A DNA stretch of 33,789 nucleotides from an uncultured Spirochaetaceae bacterium (GCA_902797055.1 CADBRT010000014.1:1-33789), one strand, 5' to 3'; shown: positions 9,070-17,747, counted from the stretch's first letter. Notes: generated by a model not told the origin, from the sequence alone. Made by a program: numbers and translations.

Positions 9070-9107
9070 CCCGACAAAACTTAGAAAAGAACCCGATAAA
9101 TTTTAGA
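9068..9107 (-). promoter_or_regulatory. Direct-repeat binding site for the AraC-type response regulator
   Basis: Plus-strand sequences AACCCGATAAATTTTAGA (9090-9107) and AACCCGACAAAACTTAGA (9068-9085) match at 15 of 18 positions and start exactly 22 bp apart, close to two helical turns. AraC-family regulators usually bind such tandem half-sites just upstream of, or overlapping, the -35 box. The proximal copy touches the -35 hexamer here. The distal copy covers the stop codon of the response regulator gene (9103-9105). The natural candidate ligand is that YesN-type regulator. No equivalent pair was seen in front of GH43. Confidence 0.6.
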
Positions 9108-9837
9108 TAGCCCGATGCAACTTTCTGTATTTTGAGGGGCTTTCTGCCTTTATGCTGACGAATTTATTGATAAAGTAGTCAAAATCCTTGTAGCCTATCT
9201 GTTCGCAGATTTTATAGACAGGCTTGTCTGTTTCTTCAAGAAGTCGTGCTGCTTCTTCAACGCGCAGTCTGTTGAGGCAGTCCTTGAACGATTCTCCGAA
9301 CTTCTTTGCAAAAACCTGCCCGAGGTAAGTTGCATTGACGAAGTACTTCTGCCCCATATCCTTGAGCGTCAGATTGTCGGAAAAATGCAGTTTCATATCC
9401 TCAAGCACCTGAGAGAGAATGCCCTGTACGGGTTTTTCACTGCTCTCCTCTTCATGTGTTTCGAGGTAGAGCTGTTTTACCTTATCCAACGATTCATACA
9501 ATTCGTTCCTGTTCACCGGCTTTAACAGGTAGTCGGTACAGTTGTTTTTAAAAGCAGTCCGCACATAGTCAAAGTCTGAGTATCCGGAAAGCATAATAAA
9601 ATACGGATTACTGCCGAACTGTTCGCGGACTTTCTGTAAAAGTTCCAGCCCGCTCATACCCGGCATTTTTATATCGCAGATGACAAGATGAGGTTTCTTT
9701 TCCGTTATGTATTCAAACGCATCCTCGGCGTTGGAACAATCCCCACAAACTTTAAAACCGACTTTCTGCCAGTCAATCAACACATGCAGTCCTTTCAAAA
9801 TAAATGGCTCATCGTCAACAAGTAAAACTCTTACCAT
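9103..9837 (-). CDS. YesN-type response regulator with AraC DNA-binding domain
   Basis: A 244-residue two-component transcription activator. The receiver domain (1-120) has the acidic pair in VDDEP, phosphoacceptor D55 (VICDIKMPG), the Ser in MLSGYSD and K107-P in LLKPV. The C-terminal 100 residues carry two helix-turn-helix motifs of the AraC family (ATYLGQVFAKKFGESF and the YKDFDYFINKF signature). I prefer the ATG at 9837 over the GTG at 9843 because GGAAGG lies 5 nt before the ATG but abuts the GTG. Its start overlaps the end of the kinase gene by 23 bp, indicating translational coupling. It likely activates the transport operon downstream through the 22-bp-spaced direct repeats. Confidence 0.92.
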   Translation of the reverse strand: MVRVLLVDDEPFILKGLHVLIDWQKVGFKVCGDCSNAEDAFEYITEKKPHLVICDIKMPGMSGLELLQKVREQFGSNPYFIMLSGYSDFDYVRTAFKNNCTDYLLKPVNRNELYESLDKVKQLYLETHEEESSEKPVQGILSQVLEDMKLHFSDNLTLKDMGQKYFVNATYLGQVFAKKFGESFKDCLNRLRVEEAARLLEETDKPVYKICEQIGYKDFDYFINKFVSIKAESPSKYRKLHRAI

Positions 9838-11620
9838 AGTCACCTTCCGTCAAACTTCTCATGATATCAGCACTCTCCAATGGTATCTGTATGGAAACGA
9901 GAGTTCCCTTATTCTTTTCACTCGCAACAGCAATCTCCACGCAATCATCATACAGCAGGTTCAACCGCAACACTGCGTTCAGAATGCCGATTTTTGAATT
10001 CTGCTGAATGCTTTCAATTGAGACATGCTTTATTTTGTCCTGTAAAGAAGAAAGTTCGTCTTCGGTCATTCCCGCCCCAGTGTCCTCAACTTCAATATGC
10101 AGGTTTTGTACATCAGCGAATGCACGCACATAAATCCAGGAAGGTTCCCCTTTGCGTTCAGTACCGTGAACACTGGCATTTTCCGCAAATGTCACAATGC
10201 CCAGTTTGGGCACCAGATAATCGCGCGCACAATCTTCCACTTCGATTTTATAATTGAGTCTGTCGCCGAAACGGTATTTTTGAAGGTCAAAGTAGGCCTC
10301 TATAAATTGAATCTCATCTTTTATCTTTACGGTGTCGTGCACCCATTCAGTGTTCTGCCGAACCATGACGGCGAGTTTTTCCACCATCTCTGCAGTCTCC
10401 TGTTCATCTTTTATCAGGCTGTGCATGCGGATACATTCCAAGGCATTGAACAGGAAATGGGGATTTATCTGACTGTGCAGGGCGAGCAGTTCCGCCTTTT
10501 GACGCGCTATATTGGTTTCCTGCTGGCGGAGTTTGTTACGGTATTCGTTTTCTATCATGGCATTCATGCGGAGTGCCATTTTATTGTAGTTTTCTATCAA
10601 TTTTCCGATTTCATCGTTTCCATAGGTTCCTTCAAAAACGTTGAGTTGTCCTTCCGAATGGACTTCTTCGGAGACAACGTTGTCCAGCTTCTGCAGTCTC
10701 ACGGTAAAGGATTTGTTCACCAGATACATAAAAACAAACGGAAGAAAGATATTTACAAGAACGAAGGCTACTATAATACCGGCGTGGTCTTTCACCACGT
10801 TCAACTTTACAGTCTGAACAGGCATTACATATACAGAGAACTTTTTGTTCAGAACGATGAAACTCTTAGTATACGCTGCCTGTGTTACAATCTTTGTTGT
10901 TAAATCCTCAAATGGGGCAGTGACACCTCCCTTTTGTTCGTTTGAAAGGACAATTTTTCCGTCGACACAGACATACACCAACGGTTCATAATGTGCGCTC
11001 ATGATGTCGCGGAGCAGTTTTGAATAATCAACATCGACGCGGAGCACATTTTTTCCCTGCCCCTTGTGATAAAAATCCATCACGCGGAGCAATGAAATGT
11101 GCCGCTGCTCGGTTCTCCCCAAGTACGCTGCATAGTCAAAAACCATGGTTGTTGCAAAGCGTTCCTGCAGGCACTTTGCATACCACGGACTTTTTTCTAT
11201 CACCTCTGTCCGTTTGAAGAAACCTCCATTTAAAATGGTCGGGTTGTCGACGTAGACAGCAGCTCGGAGCGGTCCACTGGCAACAATTATTTCATACAGG
11301 GAGTTTTTTTTGAAGTTCAAATACTCGCGGTAGTACGCAAGCGGACTGTCGAAGTCCATTGCGATAAAATTATTTATGTACTGGTTTGTATAGATATTCT
11401 GCAGAAGAACGATGTTTGTTTCAAACGTATTGCTGACTGTGTAACTTATGGCATCAGCGACATCCTTCTCTTCCTTGAGATTCGATATTTCTTCCGCTTT
11501 GACAATGGAACAGACAAGAATTGTGTCCGTTGCCAGAAGCGGAATTATCACACAAAAGAACTGTATCAAAAGCAACTTGGCGCTGAGTCTCAAGTCATTC
11601 AGTTTTTCTATGACAAACAA
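9815..11620 (-). CDS. YesM-type membrane sensor histidine kinase
   Basis: A 601-residue sensor kinase. It has a first membrane helix (about 15-38), an extracytoplasmic sensor region (about 40-278), a second helix (about 280-302), a HAMP domain, a His_kinase domain with H388 in QINPHFLFN, and an HATPase domain (FAENASVHG and the VEDTGAGM box). The NPHFLFN motif is diagnostic of the LytS/YesM class. The start is a TTG (11618-11620): GAGG overlaps the stop codon of the preceding esterase and lies 8 nt before it, and no ATG occurs nearby. It partners with the AraC-type regulator that overlaps its 3' end, and probably senses an extracytoplasmic oligosaccharide or the loaded binding protein. Confidence 0.9.
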   Translation of the reverse strand: MFVIEKLNDLRLSAKLLLIQFFCVIIPLLATDTILVCSIVKAEEISNLKEEKDVADAISYTVSNTFETNIVLLQNIYTNQYINNFIAMDFDSPLAYYREYLNFKKNSLYEIIVASGPLRAAVYVDNPTILNGGFFKRTEVIEKSPWYAKCLQERFATTMVFDYAAYLGRTEQRHISLLRVMDFYHKGQGKNVLRVDVDYSKLLRDIMSAHYEPLVYVCVDGKIVLSNEQKGGVTAPFEDLTTKIVTQAAYTKSFIVLNKKFSVYVMPVQTVKLNVVKDHAGIIVAFVLVNIFLPFVFMYLVNKSFTVRLQKLDNVVSEEVHSEGQLNVFEGTYGNDEIGKLIENYNKMALRMNAMIENEYRNKLRQQETNIARQKAELLALHSQINPHFLFNALECIRMHSLIKDEQETAEMVEKLAVMVRQNTEWVHDTVKIKDEIQFIEAYFDLQKYRFGDRLNYKIEVEDCARDYLVPKLGIVTFAENASVHGTERKGEPSWIYVRAFADVQNLHIEVEDTGAGMTEDELSSLQDKIKHVSIESIQQNSKIGILNAVLRLNLLYDDCVEIAVASEKNKGTLVSIQIPLESADIMRSLTEGDYGKSFTC

Positions 11621-11630
11621 AAACTACGCC

Positions 11631-13604
11631 TCAGAATTCAAATGAGAACGGTTCTGCAGGAAGCAGAATATCTCCTGATTTTCCGTACAAATCGACGAAG
11701 CGGGGACTGTCCGCCCAGAGATAGCAGAGCCGCTGTACACCGGTCTGTGCAGACGGAATCGTCACCCGGACACTGTTGTCGCCGACGAGTTCTGCCGGCA
11801 CCTCCTGTTTTTCACCGTCGACTTCAATGTAAAATCCCCTGACCACAGGACTTTCGCCATTATATGTTGCAAGCGTACAGTTTTTGCAGTCAAACGTGAC
11901 TGTTATCGTTTCTCCCTCACGCTTGCAACACACCGCTTTCGGAGCGACGGGCATTTCGCTTCTGCCGTATGCAAGGCGGAGCGCCTCGTATGCAAGACGG
12001 GTGCCGATAGTCTCTTTTTTTTCAGGGTGCAAATCATTCCATTCGCCTGCGTCAATCGTCACCGCAAGCCCCGCACGCGGTATGATGCTGACGGCATCAG
12101 ACTGGGCTTTTCGGAGCGGTACCCATCCGAGCGCATTTGTTGTATATGACTCGCCTTGTCCGTCGCTCCAGTTCGGAAGTTGAACGACGATGAACGGGAA
12201 ATCTTTTTTTCCATACACGAATTTCCTGTGCCACAAATCCACGAGGCTTTCAAGCATACCGCTATACTCGTCAGGATGCCCTGTATCGGATTCCCCCTGA
12301 TACCACAGCGCACCCGCTATGGCATAATTAAAACAAGGAGCAAGCATAGCATTGTACAGTGCGGTCGGCTGCCATTCAAAGAACAGTTCCGGCGGTCTGT
12401 CGTCCGCTTCCTTTGCAACCTTCATCTGCCACGTGCCGGAAAGATCAATGCAGACACCCCCTTCTGGAATGAAAGGCTCGGGCTGCGGTTCAATACAGCG
12501 GGATGCCGCCGCCGGAAGCACCACGTCCTCCGTAAAAAGCGCATATGTCTTTTCCGCTGTAAACGTGACAGTATCTTTCGCCGCAAACTTTTGAATCTTC
12601 ACAGCGATTACGTTGGTGCCTTCTTTCAGCGTTCCTGCAGGAACCGGATACCTCCGTGGTGGATACCGGCAGTATGTAGTGCCGACCTGCACACCGTTGA
12701 CGTATGCAACGTCTGAATCGATTATCGCACCAAGCCACAGCCATGTCTTTTTTGAATTAAAAATTTCAGCTTCTTCTTTGCTGAGCTGAATCTCCTTTTT
12801 AACCCAGACCAGACCTGCCCTTTTCAGTGTGTCGATGGTTCCGGGAACGGCACAGGTTTCCCAGCCTTCGCTTTCACCGACAGCCGGAGGCTGCTGGCCT
12901 TCATTTAAAGAATCCTGCCATGCCTCAAGCGCCTGTGCAGTGCGGACCTTTGCTTCTTCCACAGCTACAGGATTTTCCCATCTACGAAGCGTGTCGCAGT
13001 AGTGTTCCCTGTCACAAAAGTTCAGAATCGTCTCTTTGGAAACCCATGAAGCGATGGGGGAACCACCCTGGCTCGCATTTATGATTCCGACCGGAACATT
13101 CAGCTCGGAGGAGAGTTTTTTAGCAAAGAAGTAACCGGCTCCGGACATGAGAGCGAGCGTTTCTGGAGACGCACAAATCCACTTCGGACTTTGCACATAG
13201 TCACATTCACCGGCGAAACTGTATGCAATCGGGATATTTATCATCCGTATGAGGTTGTTTTTAGGAGCTTCAAAATCCTTTCGATACGACCATCGGAGCA
13301 TGGACATCTGCAGTTCTGCATTCGACTGGCCTGACAAAAGCCACACTTCACCCACATACACATCGGAGTATTCAAACTGCTCACTGCCGTTTTTTACCGT
13401 CATCGAAAACGGCCCGCCAGCTTCCCCCGGATTAAACAGAATCTTCCACGCTCCGTCGCTTCCGCATTCTGTTGTCCATCCGTTGTCCTTAAAAATGACC
13501 CGCACCGAGGAGCCCGCTTCTGCTGTACCGAATATGCAGTTGATTGCGTTCCGCTGCAAAACCATCCCTGAAGAATAAATACCTTTTACGGAAAAGACAC
13601 CCAT
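11631..13604 (-). CDS. SASA-family carbohydrate acetylesterase (sialate O-acetylesterase-like)
   Basis: A 657-residue SGNH-type esterase of the domain family named after sialic acid O-acetylesterase. The nucleophile motif S91-G-Q-S94-N is clear, with S94 the predicted catalytic serine. A second SASA block contains ALWYQGESD, and D-L-H-P-E near residue 545 supplies the predicted Asp-His pair. Between the blocks (about 230-400) sits a jelly-roll-like insert resembling glycosidase sugar-binding domains. No signal peptide is visible, so it probably acts on imported oligosaccharides in the cytoplasm. Its position between GH43 and the sensor kinase suggests an acetyl-xylan or acetyl-xylo-oligosaccharide substrate rather than sialate. 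GGAGGT lies 7 nt before the ATG, 15 bp after the GH43 stop. Confidence 0.85.
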   Translation of the reverse strand: MGVFSVKGIYSSGMVLQRNAINCIFGTAEAGSSVRVIFKDNGWTTECGSDGAWKILFNPGEAGGPFSMTVKNGSEQFEYSDVYVGEVWLLSGQSNAELQMSMLRWSYRKDFEAPKNNLIRMINIPIAYSFAGECDYVQSPKWICASPETLALMSGAGYFFAKKLSSELNVPVGIINASQGGSPIASWVSKETILNFCDREHYCDTLRRWENPVAVEEAKVRTAQALEAWQDSLNEGQQPPAVGESEGWETCAVPGTIDTLKRAGLVWVKKEIQLSKEEAEIFNSKKTWLWLGAIIDSDVAYVNGVQVGTTYCRYPPRRYPVPAGTLKEGTNVIAVKIQKFAAKDTVTFTAEKTYALFTEDVVLPAAASRCIEPQPEPFIPEGGVCIDLSGTWQMKVAKEADDRPPELFFEWQPTALYNAMLAPCFNYAIAGALWYQGESDTGHPDEYSGMLESLVDLWHRKFVYGKKDFPFIVVQLPNWSDGQGESYTTNALGWVPLRKAQSDAVSIIPRAGLAVTIDAGEWNDLHPEKKETIGTRLAYEALRLAYGRSEMPVAPKAVCCKREGETITVTFDCKNCTLATYNGESPVVRGFYIEVDGEKQEVPAELVGDNSVRVTIPSAQTGVQRLCYLWADSPRFVDLYGKSGDILLPAEPFSFEF

Positions 13605-13619
13605 ATCACATACCTCCGT

Positions 13620-15269
13620 TCACGCTACAGGACAAATCCACGGTTCCTTCTTGTTTTCATATATAAACCAATCAAAATCAGCATAGCATTCCGATGCTTC
13701 ATCTCCCGCGGTACAGAACATGCCAATGACCGAACCGACAAAACCACCAGCCTTTTCGTAGCTGAGTATTGTGGCATCCAGCCCCTCTGCAAGCACCTTC
13801 ATGTCATCCTGACTGCATCCGTACTCAAAGCTCAGCTTCTGCATGTCGGCGTTCACTTTAAAAACGACGAAAGAGTCCCCGCTACAATCTGCCGTACTAT
13901 GCAAATCCTGCTGAGAAACAATCTCGTCATCCGCTCCGCAGGAACGCACCAGTTGTATGCACAATCCTGATGAACTATTTGCAGACAAAACTATCTGCAA
14001 GCGATAGTTGAAGCCTTCATTTTGAAAACAAACTATACCGGCGCAATCACCCTGCTGTTCAAAATGAACCTTCAACTTAGCCCAAGCGCTGTATGAAAAA
14101 GCCGTCTGGCGGCGCGCAACAATGTTCACGTCCCTGTCAGCGTGCACGGATTTTCTTCCATATAAACGGAGCGCACCAATTGTTTTGTCGGACCGGACAT
14201 ATGCGCTGTCCCTTGTACGCAAGCTAAGCCAATACGGAGCAAGAGGCGCACCAAGCGTAAAATCATCAAAGGTCTTTTCCACCAAAGCGTCTGATTCTGC
14301 CTCACTGACAGAAGCAATTTTTCCATCAGGAGAATAAGCGTGCTCAACCATTCCGCTCTGCCAGGAAGCAACCGGCCAGCCGTCTTCCCATTTCACTGGA
14401 ACCATAAACGTTTCACGCCCCATATTGCTGTACCGCTGTCCGTTGCTGCCGTACGGACGGGAACCAAGACAGCACAGCCACCACGTGCCGTCAGTATATT
14501 GAACCAAGTCGGCATGTCCCACATATACGACGCCGGCGTCCTTTCCGAGATGGCGGTGAGTCAAAATAGGATTCGCTTTCTTGCCTTCCCACGGTCCTTC
14601 AACTGTTTCAGCACGCGCTACGCAGACAGCGTGTTCGGGTCCGGTGCCACCCTCTGCGTGTATCAAATAATACGTTCCGTTTATTTTGTAGATGTGAGGG
14701 CCTTCGGGCCAAATGCAGTCTCTCAGCGCACCCCGCCAGATTCCCTTGCTTTGCCCTAAAAGCTTCCCCGTATCAAGGTCAATCCGCTGCACCCAGATTT
14801 CCCAGTTGCCGTTATATTTGACACCTTCGGGAGCAGGACGGGTACCGACATACCAAGCGGTTCCGTCATCATCAAAAAACAGAGACGGATCAATTCCCGG
14901 TGCGTCAGAAATGCGTACAGGCAGCGACCAAGGACCAGCAGGATTATCCGCGGTAACAAAAAAATTCCCTATTTTATCAATCTGCGTACAGATGCAGTAG
15001 AATTTTCCGTTATTGTAGCGGATTGTCGGGGCAAACAAACCTTCTGAAACGCCACAGCCAGAAAAGTCAAGCTGTTCACTTCTGTCAATTACATTACCTA
15101 TCTGCGTCCAGTTGATTCCGTCGGTGCTTTTAAACACCGGCAAGCCAGGGAAATAGGCAAACGAGGAACAAACCATATAGTATGCGCCTTCAGCACAGCA
15201 GATTGACGGGTCGGGGTAAAAGCCCGGAAGAACAGGATTTATAATTTTATTTTTTGAAATATCTGACAT
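13620..15269 (-). CDS. Glycoside hydrolase family 43 beta-xylosidase/arabinofuranosidase
   Basis: A 549-residue five-bladed propeller glycosidase. The GH43 triad is visible: D20 in GFYPDPSI (base), D127 in GIDPSLFFDD (pKa modulator) and E189 in WPEGPHIYK (acid). Residues from about 320 to the end form a beta-sandwich of the kind found at the C-terminus of GH43 xylosidases (XynB type), which completes the active site. There is no signal peptide, so it acts on imported xylo-oligosaccharides or arabinoxylo-oligosaccharides. Xylosidase and arabinofuranosidase activity cannot be separated by eye. It is first in the minus-strand operon with esterase, kinase and regulator. AGGAG lies 6 nt before the ATG. 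A LacI/CcpA-type operator lies in its predicted 5' leader. Confidence 0.9.
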   Translation of the reverse strand: MSDISKNKIINPVLPGFYPDPSICCAEGAYYMVCSSFAYFPGLPVFKSTDGINWTQIGNVIDRSEQLDFSGCGVSEGLFAPTIRYNNGKFYCICTQIDKIGNFFVTADNPAGPWSLPVRISDAPGIDPSLFFDDDGTAWYVGTRPAPEGVKYNGNWEIWVQRIDLDTGKLLGQSKGIWRGALRDCIWPEGPHIYKINGTYYLIHAEGGTGPEHAVCVARAETVEGPWEGKKANPILTHRHLGKDAGVVYVGHADLVQYTDGTWWLCCLGSRPYGSNGQRYSNMGRETFMVPVKWEDGWPVASWQSGMVEHAYSPDGKIASVSEAESDALVEKTFDDFTLGAPLAPYWLSLRTRDSAYVRSDKTIGALRLYGRKSVHADRDVNIVARRQTAFSYSAWAKLKVHFEQQGDCAGIVCFQNEGFNYRLQIVLSANSSSGLCIQLVRSCGADDEIVSQQDLHSTADCSGDSFVVFKVNADMQKLSFEYGCSQDDMKVLAEGLDATILSYEKAGGFVGSVIGMFCTAGDEASECYADFDWFIYENKKEPWICPVA

Positions 15270-15299
15270 GGTGTACTCCTAAAAACCTCAACACTTGTT

Positions 15300-15326
15300 T
15301 GTAAACGATTTCATGCAACCATTATA
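15300..15326 (-). promoter_or_regulatory. GH43 -10 box with LacI/CcpA-type operator at the start site
   Basis: On the minus strand a perfect -10 TATAAT sits at 15321-15326. Immediately downstream TGTAAACGATTTCA (15300-15313) fits the catabolite/LacI-family operator consensus TGWAANCGNTNWCA at every position. The operator would cover about +1 to +14, a typical repressor roadblock. A -35 is not convincing. The cognate LacI/CcpA-like protein is not in the window; the LacI-like sensor kinase at 3361 has no DNA-binding domain. Confidence 0.6.
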
Positions 15327-15361
15327 GCCCCCTGTCAGTAAACTCGCCATAGTAAAAATTT

Positions 15362-15394
15362 CCTATACCAGCACCTATAGGGACGTGCTACAAT
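15362..15394 (+). promoter_or_regulatory. GH8 promoter region with inverted repeat operator
   Basis: TACAAT (15389-15394) lies 7 nt before the GH8 ATG at 15402, with no Shine-Dalgarno, suggesting a leaderless mRNA. Just upstream CCTATA (15362-15367) and TATAGG (15376-15381) form a perfect 6-bp inverted repeat with an 8-bp centre. It occupies the place where the -35 box would be, as expected for a regulator that recruits or blocks polymerase. It differs in sequence from the GH43 operator 50 bp away. Confidence 0.45.
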
Positions 15395-15401
15395 CCACCT
15401 A

Positions 15402-16505
15402 ATGAGACACATTTTCGAAGAACTGGGATATTCAAGATTTGAAGTTGAAGACAGGGTTATGGACGCTTGGAACAATATCTTTGACGCGTCGAACCCGAAC
15501 CATTTTTATTTTGACTGCGGCGACGGCACCGCTTATATTGAAGACACCGGCAATGATGACGCCCGTACAGAAGGAATGTCATACGGCATGATGATGGCAC
15601 TGCAGATGAACCGCAAGGACATCTTTGACAAACTGTGGAAATGGGCGCGCACCTATATGTATCTGGAGACAGGTCCCAACGCGGGCTTTTTCTGTTGGTC
15701 AAACAAACCTGACGGAACCAAGAATGCGGACGGTCCAGCACCTGACGGAGAAGAATATTTTGCAGCGGCACTGTTTATGGCAGCAAGAAAATGGGGCTGT
15801 GGAAGAGGTATTTTCGACTATGTGGCAGAAGCCCGCGCCATTTTGCGCACAGCAGTCCACGGACCGAGCAAAATGTGGTTTGAAGAAAACCACCACATCC
15901 GATTCATCTGCAACTGTGAGTTCACAGACCCGTCCTACCACGTGCCCCACTTCTACGAACTCTTTGCAGAAGACGCCGATGAATGTGACAGCGACTTTTG
16001 GAAGAAAGCGGCACAGGCAAGCAGGGCATACATTGCAAAAGCCTGCCATCCGCAGACGGGACTTGCCGCAGAATATGCATACGACGACGGCACCCCGCTC
16101 CCTCCGAAACAGCACGGCACTTTCTTTTCCGACTCCTACCGGGTTGCAGCAAACATCGGCATGGACTCCCTGTGGACAGGGACAAAACCCGAATACGAGA
16201 CAATTGCAAAGAATATACTCCGCTTCTTCGATGGAAAAAAAGCGGAAGACTTGCACGACTACATGACGAACGGACGTGAACTCAAAAAACTGGCGCGCCA
16301 CCCCATCGGATTGATTGCAACGCTTGCAGAAACAGTCATCGCAATTCCAGATGTACAAAGCTGCCCGGAGGCGATAAGAGCCGTACAGCGGTTCTGGAAC
16401 ACACCGATGAGAACGGGAAGAAGACGCTACTACGACAACTGCCTCTATTTCTTTGCCCTGCTCGCCCTCAGCGGGAAATACAAACAAATAAAAAAAACTA
16501 TTTGA
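15402..16505 (+). CDS. GH8 reducing-end xylose-releasing exo-oligoxylanase-like enzyme
   Basis: A 367-residue (alpha/alpha)6-barrel glycosidase of family GH8. The catalytic acid is E57 in the NDDARTEGMSYGMM signature. D244 in FFSDSYRVAANIGMD is the probable base region. The compact size, the absence of a signal peptide, and the overall pattern match the intracellular Rex enzymes (EC 3.2.1.156), which remove xylose from the reducing end of xylo-oligosaccharides, rather than secreted GH8 cellulases. It would complement the GH43 enzyme, which acts from the non-reducing end. It is transcribed divergently from GH43. Its 3' end overlaps by 61 bp the converging lipoprotein reading frame, whose own end is doubtful. 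Confidence 0.88.
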   Translation: MRHIFEELGYSRFEVEDRVMDAWNNIFDASNPNHFYFDCGDGTAYIEDTGNDDARTEGMSYGMMMALQMNRKDIFDKLWKWARTYMYLETGPNAGFFCWSNKPDGTKNADGPAPDGEEYFAAALFMAARKWGCGRGIFDYVAEARAILRTAVHGPSKMWFEENHHIRFICNCEFTDPSYHVPHFYELFAEDADECDSDFWKKAAQASRAYIAKACHPQTGLAAEYAYDDGTPLPPKQHGTFFSDSYRVAANIGMDSLWTGTKPEYETIAKNILRFFDGKKAEDLHDYMTNGRELKKLARHPIGLIATLAETVIAIPDVQSCPEAIRAVQRFWNTPMRTGRRRYYDNCLYFFALLALSGKYKQIKKTI

Positions 16506-17392
16506 CGAATGCAGGGAAACGCCGACGTGAAAAGCGAGCGGATTATCAGCGATGATGAAATATCCGTCCTGTTCGGCGTCTGAAGGGTGCGGAAGACAGG
16601 GGCACCATTGCTTTCAGCTATTGGATAATCAGTAATAAATCTGTCCGTCAAAGTCAGTCCAGAATAGAATGTCATCATAGGAGGTACTCTTTTCTTGCAA
16701 AGATTCATAGCCGCCGGTATGCTTTCTGAACCGAAGAACACGGGAGATTGAATCCCAACAGTTGTAAGCCAAGTTTCCATAGAAGAATATACTGAAACCG
16801 AAACATTTTCAGGATTAGACAGCGACAATTTTATTACACTATAACGACTTCTGCCACTGGCGGTAGAAATATTTAAAAAATAGAGATTTCCGTACTTATC
16901 TTCATACGTTACCCCACCAATATTATTAGGATTGAACTCTTCTGTATATTTATAACAGGCACCTGACGTAACATTTACCAGATAGTTGTCATAATTACCA
17001 TAATAATAGGATCCGTATGGGCTGAACGAAACGATTATGTAGTCTGAATTCAGCGTTGTAATTTTTTGGAGGACTAAAGTCTGAGTGAATCCAATATCGT
17101 TTCCAGCACTATCTTTATACGTTACTTCTTCCCTATAGCCCTCTGCTGTTATTTTGAAAAGTTTGTTGGCAGAACAATCCACCGATACAGAGCGACTGCT
17201 TGAAGAAGAGGAAGCAGGGGCGATATACAAACTTCGTGCATTTGATATGTTCATGAACCCCAGTTTTCCACTCGAGGTTGTAACACCGCTTGAAGCAGCA
17301 TCATCAGAGCCCGAAGAACCGTTTGCGCATGAAAGCAAGCAACCAACCATTACAAAAGCAATAGCAACAAAAAGACGTGTTGGGTTTCTCAT
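16445..17392 (-). CDS. Putative lipoprotein with probably frameshifted, degraded 3' end
   Basis: The open frame encodes 315 residues with a lipoprotein signal (cysteine at residue 22, in GCLLSCANG) and a Ser-rich linker. The body has tyrosine-rich repeats (YGSYYYGNYDNYLVN, EDKYGNLYFLN) that resemble a beta-propeller, and I do not recognise a family. Up to about residue 225 the frame looks genuine. Beyond it the composition changes, while the +1 frame reads coherently (SEKHTGGYESLQEKSTSYDD and on to FWTDFDGQIYY). This would follow from loss of one A in the short run at 16723-16725. That frame then meets a stop at 16629-16631, and later coding-like pieces alternate between frames. The last 61 bp lie antisense to GH8. 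GGAGGC is a good ribosome site. I read it as a decaying or sequencing-damaged gene. Confidence 0.6.
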   Translation of the reverse strand: MRNPTRLFVAIAFVMVGCLLSCANGSSGSDDAASSGVTTSSGKLGFMNISNARSLYIAPASSSSSSRSVSVDCSANKLFKITAEGYREEVTYKDSAGNDIGFTQTLVLQKITTLNSDYIIVSFSPYGSYYYGNYDNYLVNVTSGACYKYTEEFNPNNIGGVTYEDKYGNLYFLNISTASGRSRYSVIKLSLSNPENVSVSVYSSMETWLTTVGIQSPVFFGSESIPAAMNLCKKRVPPMMTFYSGLTLTDRFITDYPIAESNGAPVFRTLQTPNRTDISSSLIIRSLFTSAFPCIRQIVFFICLYFPLRASRAKK

Positions 17393-17747
17393 AAAGAGCC
17401 TCCATAAATTTTCAACAGAGAAAATCTGCCTGAAGCTTTACTTTCACCGAAGTGCCTTAGAACGGCATCAACCTAACACATTTCCCCCGTATCCATTCCA
17501 AGACTTTTTTCATACACATTCTAATTGCTCTCTATTTTACACTATTATTACGGCAGATAAGATTGTATTACTAATAACTTGATATTAAATAATCGAATAC
17601 CACATTCTTAATAAGGAATTTTTCAAAACTATCAGCCAGGGACAAAAAAATTTTACTGGCTCTTTCACAAACAATGGCTTCTTCGTAACATCATCAGACT
17701 ACAGACGACGGTGCAAACAACTCTCCACACCGTCGTTAACGGATCTT
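17393..17747. other. 355-bp gene-free, AT-rich gap
   Basis: No gene is supported here. It should hold the promoter of the lipoprotein gene and the end of the RiPP export transcript. Two hairpins are visible: the 9-bp stem at 17705-17736 (listed separately), and AGCCAG (17634-17639) with CTGGCT (17656-17661) around an A/T-rich 16-nt loop. No clear promoter pair could be chosen among several AT-rich hexamers. Confidence 0.5.
17705..17736 (-). terminator. Perfect 9-bp hairpin after the TolC-type gene
   Basis: ACGACGGTG (17705-17713) and CACCGTCGT (17728-17736) form a perfect 9-bp stem with a 14-nt loop, starting 11 nt past the stop codon of the TolC-type gene. There is no U-tract in the minus-strand direction. 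It may be a factor-dependent terminator or a 3'-end stabiliser for the export operon mRNA. Confidence 0.45.

Noticed and set aside
9058-9071. Second LacI/CcpA-type operator in front of the sugar-binding protein gene
   Set aside because: Only the TGAAAACG half matches; the other half has three mismatches.
9838-9843. GTG start for the response regulator
   Set aside because: The GGAAGG ribosome site abuts the GTG, whereas it sits 5 nt before the ATG.
10097-10903. 268-codon open frame antisense to the YesM kinase
   Set aside because: A shadow of a gene with intact kinase motifs; no start signals.
15699-16487. Long open frame antisense to GH8
   Set aside because: GH8 keeps all family motifs on the plus strand. 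The antisense frame is Cys/Val/Phe-rich and has no ribosome site or family resemblance.
17457-17519. 20-codon minus-strand frame beginning MCMKKVLEW in the gap before the lipoprotein
   Set aside because: Too short, no ribosome site, and no repeat of the pattern elsewhere.
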